In this document: piece by piece, positions 26,630 to 34,012 of the stretch
Layout: every line of letters starts with the position of its first letter
How positions within the stretch are numbered: position 1 is the stretch's first letter
Notes under the pieces: model-generated
Told to the model about the DNA's origin: nothing
What the model saw: the letters and a program-made list of their open reading frames with translations, nothing else
Databases searched by the model: none
Made by a program: the position numbers and the translations under genes
From: Gelatiniphilus marinus
GTDB lineage: Bacteria; Bacteroidota; Bacteroidia; Flavobacteriales; Flavobacteriaceae
Length of the DNA stretch: 64,000 bases
Assembly (NCBI RefSeq): GCF_042678305.1
Contig: NZ_JBHUDT010000006.1
Strand: one strand, 5' to 3'

Positions 26630-27970
26630 CTAGAATTCTATACCTTTTATTTTTTTATATTCAAGAATGGCTTTGCTGTCTGATAGTAACGATACGTGGC
26701 AACACACCCGCATTAAACGCTGGTACAAAGTTGGCTTGTTGGTTTCAATGACTTTTGGTAAACTTTTTAAGATAAGTTTGTTGTAATTAGAAGCCGTGTT
26801 GTTAAACATGTTGTTTACAGCACTTGTGTAGGTGCTTAACAAGGTGCTTATAACGCCGTAACCTGCAATTTCCTTATCGATAACTTCGGTAGATTGGTAT
26901 ATGTTTTCTACGCTTATTTTGATAATGTCTTTTATTTGGGCGCTGTATTGGCTTTTATCTAACAGGGCGCAGCTAAAACTACCATTTAAAATAGCGTTTT
27001 CGTTTGCCATAAACACATCGACGGCCTCGTTAATTAACGACCCAATGGCGAGTGCACGAAGATAACCCACACGGTCTTCTTTGGTTGAAAGCGCATAATA
27101 GTTTTCTGGTTTAATGGTGTTTCTTATAATTTTCGACAGGTATTCCAGCGCAAACTCTTCTTGTATCAATCCAAGGTTAATGCCATCTTCAAAATCGATA
27201 ATGGTGTAACAAATATCATCGGCTGCTTCAACCAAAAACGCTAACGGATGCCGCGAAAAGCTCATGTGCTTTTCGCTTCTTTTTAATAATCCCAGTTCTT
27301 TTGCAACATCTGTAAACGCTTCTTTTTCACTTTGAAAAAATCCGTATTTTTTATCGGCAATATAGTTTGTTGGTTTTGTGGGCAACGACTCTTTTGGGTA
27401 TTTTGTAAAGGCGCCAAGTGTGGCATAACTTAAGCGCAAACCACCTGGTCGTCCTGCTCTGTTTTGGGTTAAAATTTTAAATCCGTTGGCATTGCCTTCA
27501 AAGTCGCATAAATCTTGGTACTCTTTATCGGTTAATTGATTTTTGAATTTTTGCCCTTCTCCAGTTTTAAAAAACTCACCAATGGCTTTTTCGCCCGAGT
27601 GCCCAAACGGTGGGTTGCCAATATCGTGGGCCAATGCTGCCGCTGCAACTATGGCTCCAAAATCGTTTGCTTGATGTCCATAAACGTTTTGTAAATGCGG
27701 ATGCTTTTCCAATAGTTTTTGCCCTACGCGCCTACCCAAAGTACGGCCAACAACACTAACCTCTAAACTATGGGTTAATCGGGTGTGCACAAAATCGGTT
27801 TTAGACAACGGAATAACTTGGGTTTTGTCTTGAAGACTTCTAAACTCTGATGAAAATATGATGCGATCGTAGTCAACTTCAAAGCCCAAACGTGTTTCGT
27901 CCTGCTCTTTCCTGATGCGTTTATTGGTATCGCCTGCGCGTTTTAAAGATAGTAGTTGTTCCCAGTTCAT
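26630..27970 (-). CDS. dgt: deoxyguanosinetriphosphate triphosphohydrolase (dGTPase)
   Basis: A 446-residue HD-domain enzyme that splits dGTP to deoxyguanosine and triphosphate, controlling dNTP pools. The HD motif is present: RLTHSLEVSVVGR supplies the first histidine, and ALAHDIGNPPFGHSGEKA the HD pair. The N-terminal FSSEFRSLQDKTQV is the family signature. The start is placed at MNWEQLLSLKR (27970); the in-frame ATG six codons upstream is improbable. It is convergent with the glycosylasparaginase gene and divergent from the phosphate locus. Confidence 0.93.
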   Translation of the reverse strand: MNWEQLLSLKRAGDTNKRIRKEQDETRLGFEVDYDRIIFSSEFRSLQDKTQVIPLSKTDFVHTRLTHSLEVSVVGRTLGRRVGQKLLEKHPHLQNVYGHQANDFGAIVAAAALAHDIGNPPFGHSGEKAIGEFFKTGEGQKFKNQLTDKEYQDLCDFEGNANGFKILTQNRAGRPGGLRLSYATLGAFTKYPKESLPTKPTNYIADKKYGFFQSEKEAFTDVAKELGLLKRSEKHMSFSRHPLAFLVEAADDICYTIIDFEDGINLGLIQEEFALEYLSKIIRNTIKPENYYALSTKEDRVGYLRALAIGSLINEAVDVFMANENAILNGSFSCALLDKSQYSAQIKDIIKISVENIYQSTEVIDKEIAGYGVISTLLSTYTSAVNNMFNNTASNYNKLILKSLPKVIETNKPTLYQRLMRVCCHVSLLSDSKAILEYKKIKGIEF

Positions 27971-28062
27971 TTTAAAAATTATGAGCAAGCAAGATAAGTA
28001 AAATCGATAAAAACAGACTTAAAAACGCCGCATCATTATAATTGGCTTTTTAATTGTTTATT

Positions 28063-28095
28063 TAATCATTAGGAAACATTAAGTTAACATTGGTT
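28063..28095 (+). promoter_or_regulatory. candidate PHO-box-like 11-bp direct repeats before the porin gene
   Basis: Three consecutive 11-mers, TAATCATTAGG, AAACATTAAGT and TAACATTGGTT, share an (A)AACATT or TAATCATT core in exact 11-bp phase. The last one ends 36 bases before the ATG. PhoB-type regulators bind 11-bp direct repeats. A related pair stands before the phosphate transporter gene. The link to phosphate control is inferred. Confidence 0.45.
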
Positions 28096-28131
28096 TTGGT
28101 TATTTGCACCGACAAAAACCAATAGACAATA

Positions 28132-29328
28132 ATGAAACTTAAATTTATAGGGCTTGCAATAGTTTTTTTTGCAATACTGTCTTCTCATTCTCAAGAAATA
28201 AAATCTCCTAAATTCGGGAAAGGTCTTTTTAACTTAGTAGGTCAAGATAGCTCTTGGACCATGAAAATTGGGGCACGAATGCAGTTTCTGGCTACTTCTA
28301 ATTGGGAAGATGGCGAAAGTAACGCATCTAATTTTTTAATACGCCGTGCACGTTTAAAATTTGACGGTTATGCCCTAAGCCCAAAACTTAAGTACAAATT
28401 AGAGTTGGGTTTATCTAACCGCGATATTTCGGGTGCTTCTCCATTTACAAGCAATGCGCCTCGGTATATTTTACATGCTGTAGTTAAATGGAATTTTGCT
28501 CCGGGTTTCGAGCTTTGGTTTGGGCAAACCAAACTCCCTGGAAATAGAGAGCGTATTATCTCTTCGGGGAATCTTCAACAAGTTGGCAGGTCGCTTTTAA
28601 ACAGCCGCTTTACCATCGATAGGGATTTGGGCTTTCAATTAATACATTCATTTAACTTATCAGACAAATTTGTTGTAAAAGAAATATTTTCTCTTGCACA
28701 GGGCGAAGGCCGAAATATTACTACCGGAAACCTTGGCGGGCATCAATACACCGGCCGTATTGAGTTACTACCCTTTGGAAATTTTACAGGTAAAGGCGAT
28801 TACTCGGGAGCCGATTTAATAAAAGAGCAAACACCAAAATTGGCTTTGGGACTAAGTTACGACCACAACAATAATGCAGTAAAAAACAGAAGCAATCAGG
28901 GGGCTTATATGGCTATTGATGATGGCGATGGTTTTTTTGAAACCAATATAAATACCCTATTTATAGATGCCATGTTTAAGTACAAAGGCTTCTCTTTTAT
29001 GGCCGAATATGCCAACAGGGACGCCAAAGACCCGTTTGCCAAAAACTCCGATGGCACATTAACCGGCGATAAGGTACAGGTTGGCAAAGGCATAAATCTT
29101 CAAACCGGGGTTTTGTGCAAAAACAATTGGGAGGTTTCTGGACGTTACACCCATGTAGAATTAAACCAAAGTATTACGGGTAAAAATCCGGAAAGCCAAT
29201 ATACCTTTGGCGTTTCAAAATATATAGTTGGCCATAAATTAAAAGTACAGACCGATATAAGCCATTTAGAAGTTAAAGGCGGAAATAACGAATTAATGTG
29301 GCGATTACAATTCGATATTCATTTTTAA
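28132..29328 (+). CDS. OprO/OprP-like phosphate-selective porin
   Basis: A 398-residue outer-membrane protein with a signal peptide cleaved after SSHSQ. It is of the porin O/P family: WTMKIGARMQFLATSNWEDG and RRARLKFDGYALSPKLKYKLELGLSNRD near the N-terminus are the family hallmark, and the chain ends in aromatic HF as expected for a beta-barrel. It is followed 70 bp later by a PiT phosphate transporter with a similar upstream repeat, which supports phosphate as the solute. Porins of this family in Bacteroidota can also pass other anions, so specificity is inferred from context. Confidence 0.88.
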   Translation: MKLKFIGLAIVFFAILSSHSQEIKSPKFGKGLFNLVGQDSSWTMKIGARMQFLATSNWEDGESNASNFLIRRARLKFDGYALSPKLKYKLELGLSNRDISGASPFTSNAPRYILHAVVKWNFAPGFELWFGQTKLPGNRERIISSGNLQQVGRSLLNSRFTIDRDLGFQLIHSFNLSDKFVVKEIFSLAQGEGRNITTGNLGGHQYTGRIELLPFGNFTGKGDYSGADLIKEQTPKLALGLSYDHNNNAVKNRSNQGAYMAIDDGDGFFETNINTLFIDAMFKYKGFSFMAEYANRDAKDPFAKNSDGTLTGDKVQVGKGINLQTGVLCKNNWEVSGRYTHVELNQSITGKNPESQYTFGVSKYIVGHKLKVQTDISHLEVKGGNNELMWRLQFDIHF

Positions 29329-29333
29329 AAAGA

Positions 29334-29355
29334 TAACAATTAGGTAACATTACAA
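29334..29355 (+). promoter_or_regulatory. candidate PHO-box-like direct repeat before the PiT gene
   Basis: Two adjacent 11-mers, TAACAATTAGG and TAACATTACAA, lie 43 bases before the ATG. They match the repeats upstream of the porin: TAATCATTAGG against TAACAATTAGG, and TAACATT in both. A -7-like GATATTTG follows about 20 bases later. Confidence 0.45.
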
Positions 29356-29398
29356 AACCAAAGACTAAAGATATTTGCAAACTAATTTAAACTAAATT

Positions 29399-31744
29399 AT
29401 GGAAAACATATACTTGTACATGATTATAGCCTTGGCGCTTTTGGCCATTGCCGATTTGGTGGTAGGCGTGAGCAACGATGCTGTAAACTTTTTAAATTCT
29501 GCCATAGGATCGAAGGCTATTTCGTTTAGAACCATTATGATTGTTGCCAGCGTTGGTGTTGCTGTTGGCGCCGTTTTTTCTAGCGGTATGATGGAAGTGG
29601 CAAGAAAAGGCATATTTAATCCTGGAGAATTTATGTTTAGTGAAATCATGATTATTTTCATGGCCGTCATGATAACAGATATTCTTTTATTGGATTTTTT
29701 CAATTCTGTTGGAATGCCAACCTCAACAACCGTATCCATAGTATTTGAGCTATTGGGAGCTGCGGTTGCCATGGCTTTAATAAAAATTGGCGCCGATGGG
29801 GGCAGTTTTATCGATCTTATTAATTACATTAACACATCAAAAGCTTCCCAGATTATATTTGGCATTCTGCTCTCGGTAGTCGTCGCATTTAGTATTGGGG
29901 CTTTTGTGCAATGGGTTGCCAGACTATTGTTATCTTATAATTTTGAAAAGAAAGCTGCTTGGGTTGGCGCCTTGTTTGGTGGCATTGCTTTAACGGCAAT
30001 TACCTACTTTATTTTCATGAAAGGCCTTAAAGGTACATCGTACGCTAAAGAATCGTTTGAGATTCTTAATGGCGAAACCCTAACTACTTTTTTAGAGCAC
30101 CAGGTTTTAGCTATAGTAGCCTCAAGTTTGGTTTTTTGGTTCTTGCTATCTTATGGGGTTATTGTTTTTTTAAAAACCAATATTTACAAACTTATCATTA
30201 TAGTGGGCACATTTGCCCTGGCTTTGGCTTTTGCAGGTAACGATTTGGTAAATTTTATTGGAGTTCCGGTAGCAGCTTACAATGCCTTTACCGTGTGGAC
30301 AACCTCTGGAATTGCTGCCGGTAATTTTCCAATGGATATATTGGCCGAAAAAGTACCAACAAACAACTGGTTGCTCTTTGGTGCGGGAATGGTTATGGTA
30401 TTAACTTTATGGTTTTCCACTAAAGCCAAAAAAGTGGTACAAACCTCGTTAGACCTATCGAGCCAAGGCGAAACCCAAGAACGTTTTCAACCCAATTTTT
30501 TATCGCGCGGATTTGTACGGTTTGCCATGTTAATGTCTCAAATGTCATCGTACATGCTTCCCAAATCATGGCAAGATAAAATAGATGTGCAATTTAAAGT
30601 CCCAACGGTAAAAGTATCCAAGGACAAGGCAAAAGACCTTCCTGCATTCGATTTGGTAAGGGCCGCCGTTAACCTAATGGTTGCTGCCGTATTAATTTCA
30701 ATTGCAACGTCTTACAAATTACCGCTTTCTACAACTTATGTAACCTTTATGGTTGCCATGGGCACCTCTTTAGCAGATCGGGCATGGGGCGCAGAAAGTG
30801 CCGTATATCGTGTTGCAGGTGTGCTAAACGTAATTGGTGGTTGGTTTTTTACCGCTTTTAGTGCCTTTAGTGCTGCGGCTTTAGTGGCTTACCTTTTAAA
30901 TTTAAACGTAAAAGTGATGTTCCCTATTTTATTGTTAATAGCCATTGCCCTGTTAATAAGAAGTACCATAGCACATAACAATAAAAATAAAGAAGTAGCT
31001 GCCGAGGACAGCCTAAAAGGAACGGGTAGCAGATCTGTTCAAGGTGTTATACTTGAAAGCGCAGACAACATAGCCAATGTTGTAAAACGCGGTAATAGAA
31101 TTTACAGTAACGCCATAAAAGGATTGAGCAAACAAGATTTAACCTTGCTTAAAAAGAACAAAAAACAGGTGGCAAAACTATCTGATGAAGTAGATAACCT
31201 ACGCGATAACATTTTCTATTTCATTAAAAACCTAGACGAAACCAGCTTAAGAGCCAGCAGTTTTTATATTAATATTTTAGGCTATTTAGAAGATATTGTT
31301 CAGTCTTTAGGCTACATCTCTAAAGTAAGCCATAAACACATTAACAACAACCATAAAAAGCTTAAGTTTAGCCAGATTAGGGAACTCAAGGAAATTGACG
31401 ATTCTTTAGAAAGCTTATTTACCGAGACCAAAGAAGCCTTTAACTCGCATTCTTTCGAGCAAATAGAGAACATTATAGCACGTAAAAAAGAAGTGTTCGA
31501 TTTGGTAACCGATAAAATTGTTAAGCAAGTAGCTAGAACGCGAACAGAAGAATCGAGCCCGAAAAACACAAGCCTATATTTTAGCTTGTTAATAGAAACC
31601 AAAGATTTATTAACAGCTACCATGAACCTTTTAGAGGAATACCACAACTCGCACGATGCCTCTGTAGAACCTGCAACCATTAATATTATAGAAGACCCTG
31701 TAAAAGAAGCCTTAAACATAGTAGATAAAAAAGATAATATTTAA
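29399..31744 (+). CDS. PiT-family inorganic phosphate transporter fused to a PhoU-like domain
   Basis: A 781-residue protein. Residues about 1-530 are a PiT/Pho-4 permease with two copies of the signature, DLVVGVSNDAVNFLNSAIGSKA near the N-terminus and FAGNDLVNFIGVPVAAYNAF in the middle, plus a second Pho-4 module around STTYVTFMVAMGTSLADRAWG. Residues about 540-760 are hydrophilic and helical with the look of a PhoU-like regulatory domain, for example KQVAKLSDEVDNLRDNIFYFIKNLDETS. The fused architecture is longer than E. coli PitA (about 500 residues) but common in Bacteroidota. It should import phosphate with protons or sodium, with the C-terminal domain sensing or gating. It lies 70 bp after the porin gene and ends at a hairpin. 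Confidence 0.92.
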   Translation: MENIYLYMIIALALLAIADLVVGVSNDAVNFLNSAIGSKAISFRTIMIVASVGVAVGAVFSSGMMEVARKGIFNPGEFMFSEIMIIFMAVMITDILLLDFFNSVGMPTSTTVSIVFELLGAAVAMALIKIGADGGSFIDLINYINTSKASQIIFGILLSVVVAFSIGAFVQWVARLLLSYNFEKKAAWVGALFGGIALTAITYFIFMKGLKGTSYAKESFEILNGETLTTFLEHQVLAIVASSLVFWFLLSYGVIVFLKTNIYKLIIIVGTFALALAFAGNDLVNFIGVPVAAYNAFTVWTTSGIAAGNFPMDILAEKVPTNNWLLFGAGMVMVLTLWFSTKAKKVVQTSLDLSSQGETQERFQPNFLSRGFVRFAMLMSQMSSYMLPKSWQDKIDVQFKVPTVKVSKDKAKDLPAFDLVRAAVNLMVAAVLISIATSYKLPLSTTYVTFMVAMGTSLADRAWGAESAVYRVAGVLNVIGGWFFTAFSAFSAAALVAYLLNLNVKVMFPILLLIAIALLIRSTIAHNNKNKEVAAEDSLKGTGSRSVQGVILESADNIANVVKRGNRIYSNAIKGLSKQDLTLLKKNKKQVAKLSDEVDNLRDNIFYFIKNLDETSLRASSFYINILGYLEDIVQSLGYISKVSHKHINNNHKKLKFSQIRELKEIDDSLESLFTETKEAFNSHSFEQIENIIARKKEVFDLVTDKIVKQVARTRTEESSPKNTSLYFSLLIETKDLLTATMNLLEEYHNSHDASVEPATINIIEDPVKEALNIVDKKDNI

Positions 31745-31805
31745 CGCCTACAAGGTTTTAAAAGCTATTAAAAGGATTACAATCAAAGTTGTTTGGCTAC
31801 AAAAT

Positions 31806-31834
31806 AAACCACTTCGATTTGAGGTGGTTTTTTT
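31806..31834 (+). terminator. rho-independent terminator between the two phosphate transporter genes
   Basis: AAACCACTTC and GAGGTGGTTT form a 10-bp stem with one G-U pair and a five-base loop, followed by a long T run. It ends the PiT transcript before the convergent Na/Pi gene. Confidence 0.82.
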
Positions 31835-31901
31835 ATCGCAGCACTAGTTGTTTTAAATAAGACATGTTGGGCTAATCTTCGTTTTCTGCAATAGTACCGT
31901 T

Positions 31902-33641
31902 TCAGCCATAAAGAAGTTGGGCAACGTAAATAAGTTTTTTTATCATATCGTTTACATTGCCGTAATCATTAAACAAAGACGAAGCCATTTCTGGAGTAAT
32001 TAAGTTTTTCCTTATTAATTTATCAATAGATTCATTGCTTTGCCTTACGTTAGCCGTGGCTTGTTTTTTTAAGTGTTTTAGTTTTTGGGCATGCTTGTGG
32101 GTCGAGCCGTTTTCTGTTCTAAACAAATAAATAAGCCTTAAAACCTTGGTTAGCTTTTTTCTGTAGCTGTTGTATTCTTCTTGCAAATAAATATTATCTA
32201 AATTTAATGCCTGTCTCAAGTTTTTGTTTAACTCTTTGGCTTCTTTAATTATCTCTACCATTTTTCTGTTGGCAATTCTAATATCGGTAATGGTTTTGGT
32301 TTGCTTGTTGTTAAGTTTTAAACTCCCTTGTGCCGTTGAGGCGTATTTAATAATTTGGCCATAAATGGATTTTACCTTAGAATAGTATAAATCGTCAATA
32401 TCGGTTTTAAAATCTGTTTGAGATTTTTCTACTATGGCTTTTACTTTTTCATTGGATTTTATGTCTTCTCTATGAATATTCAAAGCATGGGCAACAATTT
32501 CAAAAACACTGTTTTTAAAAAGGTATTTAGATTCGTTTATCAATGCCGAAATAGCAGTTCCAGGAAATTCAAGCACTGCGGGATTAAGATATTTTGGCTC
32601 ATCTACATCTTTGTCCTTATCCAGTTTTCCTTTAACTATTTTTAATAGAAACCGTTCTAGTTTTTTTATAAACGGAAGCATTATAATAACCCCAAGAACA
32701 TTGAATATGGTATGGAACAGGGCTAACTTTAAAGTGAAATCTGTTTTACCAATATGTATAATTTCTGATAATTTATCTACAAAATTAGCTAAAGGATGAA
32801 TTAAAACCAAGGCAACAATACCCGTTACAAGGTTAAAAATTAAATGCGCCCCTGCCAGTCGTTTACCAGCAATATTAGAGCCCAAGGAGCCCAAAACAGC
32901 AGTAATGGTTGTACCTACATTAGAGCCTATGGCAAGCGCCAGCGCATTTTGGTATTCTATTTGTCCAGCCGCCAAAGCCGTTAAAACCAATACCAACGTA
33001 GCTGCACTAGATTGCAATATAATAGTTATTAAAATGCCAATGCCGGTGTACAGGATTACGCCATAAAATCCAGGTACGGCGTATTGAGTTAAATCTATAT
33101 GTTGGCTAAAAACATCGAAACCCTCTTTCATAAAATAAATGCCCAAAAAGAAAAAGCCCAAGCCAGCAAGAATATTGCCAATGCCCTTAAGTGTTTCTTT
33201 TTTTTGAAAGGTAAAGATTACCCCAAAAACAAGCATGGGCATTGCCAAGGCAGAAATTTTTATTTTTAGTCCGAAACCTGCCACCAACCACGCTGTGGCC
33301 GTACTACCAATATTAGCGCCAAAAATTAGCCCAAGGCCTTGAGCCAAAGTAATTAAACCTGCACTAATAAAAGAAATGGTAACTACCGAAACCAAAGAGC
33401 TGGATTGTATTAAAGCCGTTACAAAAGCTCCTACAGAAATACTTTTGTACAATTTATTGGTTGCTTTTTTTAAGAGGTTTTGCAGAGGGCCTTTGGTAAA
33501 AACCTTAAAACCTTCCTCCAACATAATCATACCAAACAGCAAAATGGCAACACCGGCAGATATGGTCTCGAAATTAGGGTTTAAATAAAGTAAAATCCCT
33601 AAAATGATTAAAAGCACAACAAAAATCGTTTTTTTAATCAT
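31902..33641 (-). CDS. Na/Pi cotransporter family protein with PhoU-like C-terminus
   Basis: A 579-residue NptA/YjbB-type sodium-phosphate symporter. The two inverted Na_Pi_cotrans repeats carry the QSS motifs: TALIQSSSLVSVV (Q79-S82) and IILQSSAATLVLV (Q210-S212). GANIGSTATAWLVAGFG and GSNVGTTITAVLGSLG are the paired membrane loops. Residues about 370-579 form a PhoU-like helical domain. It is convergent with the PiT gene. Two different PhoU-fused phosphate transporters plus a porin make this a phosphate-handling locus. The YjbB group may export phosphate, so the direction of flow is not certain. No repeat as clear as those before the other two genes is seen upstream of this one. Confidence 0.9.
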   Translation of the reverse strand: MIKKTIFVVLLIILGILLYLNPNFETISAGVAILLFGMIMLEEGFKVFTKGPLQNLLKKATNKLYKSISVGAFVTALIQSSSLVSVVTISFISAGLITLAQGLGLIFGANIGSTATAWLVAGFGLKIKISALAMPMLVFGVIFTFQKKETLKGIGNILAGLGFFFLGIYFMKEGFDVFSQHIDLTQYAVPGFYGVILYTGIGILITIILQSSAATLVLVLTALAAGQIEYQNALALAIGSNVGTTITAVLGSLGSNIAGKRLAGAHLIFNLVTGIVALVLIHPLANFVDKLSEIIHIGKTDFTLKLALFHTIFNVLGVIIMLPFIKKLERFLLKIVKGKLDKDKDVDEPKYLNPAVLEFPGTAISALINESKYLFKNSVFEIVAHALNIHREDIKSNEKVKAIVEKSQTDFKTDIDDLYYSKVKSIYGQIIKYASTAQGSLKLNNKQTKTITDIRIANRKMVEIIKEAKELNKNLRQALNLDNIYLQEEYNSYRKKLTKVLRLIYLFRTENGSTHKHAQKLKHLKKQATANVRQSNESIDKLIRKNLITPEMASSLFNDYGNVNDMIKKLIYVAQLLYG

Positions 33642-33917
33642 GGCAATACATATTATAAAATTCGGTTTTCATGAGCTAGCCTAACTACAGTCGGTTTTTT
33701 TTAAGATTTTGTTAAATTAACAGTTTATAAATTTAAAAGCAAAAAAAGGTGGTTTAGTAACCAAGCATCAGCTAATATCAAAATGGCTCCAAAAAGGCAC
33801 ACAAACATTATGTCTTGGGCTTAAACAGCTTTATGGCTTCTAATACTTACCAATGGTTTTACCAGTAAAGTTTTTAAATCTAAAACACACATAATAAACT
33901 TTAAGCAACATTTTATT

Positions 33918-33941
33918 ATCGTAATATTGCAATATTACGAT
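33918..33941. promoter_or_regulatory. 24-bp perfect palindrome upstream of polA
   Basis: The half-site ATCGTAATATTG is followed directly by its exact reverse complement, giving 12+12 bases with no spacer. It lies 71 bases before the polA ATG and 276 bases from the Na/Pi transporter start. Without a loop it is a poor RNA hairpin and looks like a dimeric-repressor operator. The binding protein is unknown. Confidence 0.5.
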
Positions 33942-33979
33942 TACTCAAAACCCAAATTCGTAAATCAAAAATAGTTTCG

Positions 33980-33987
33980 TAGTTTTA
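33980..33987 (+). promoter_or_regulatory. -7-like promoter element of polA
   Basis: TAGTTTTA matches TAnnTTTG in all but the last base and lies 25 bases before the ATG of polA. No strong -33 box is seen. Confidence 0.35.
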
Positions 33988-34012
33988 TCATCTTCAAAAA
34001 AAAACAATCAAA

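Larger units (their letters stand above)
33642..34012. other. divergent intergenic region, Na/Pi transporter / polA
   Basis: A 371-bp AT-rich gap without a gene. It contains a 24-bp perfect palindrome and a -7-like element for polA, both listed separately. Near the left side TGTTAA and TTAACA occur close together upstream of the Na/Pi gene, but the arrangement is weaker than the 11-bp repeats of the other two phosphate genes. Confidence 0.45.
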
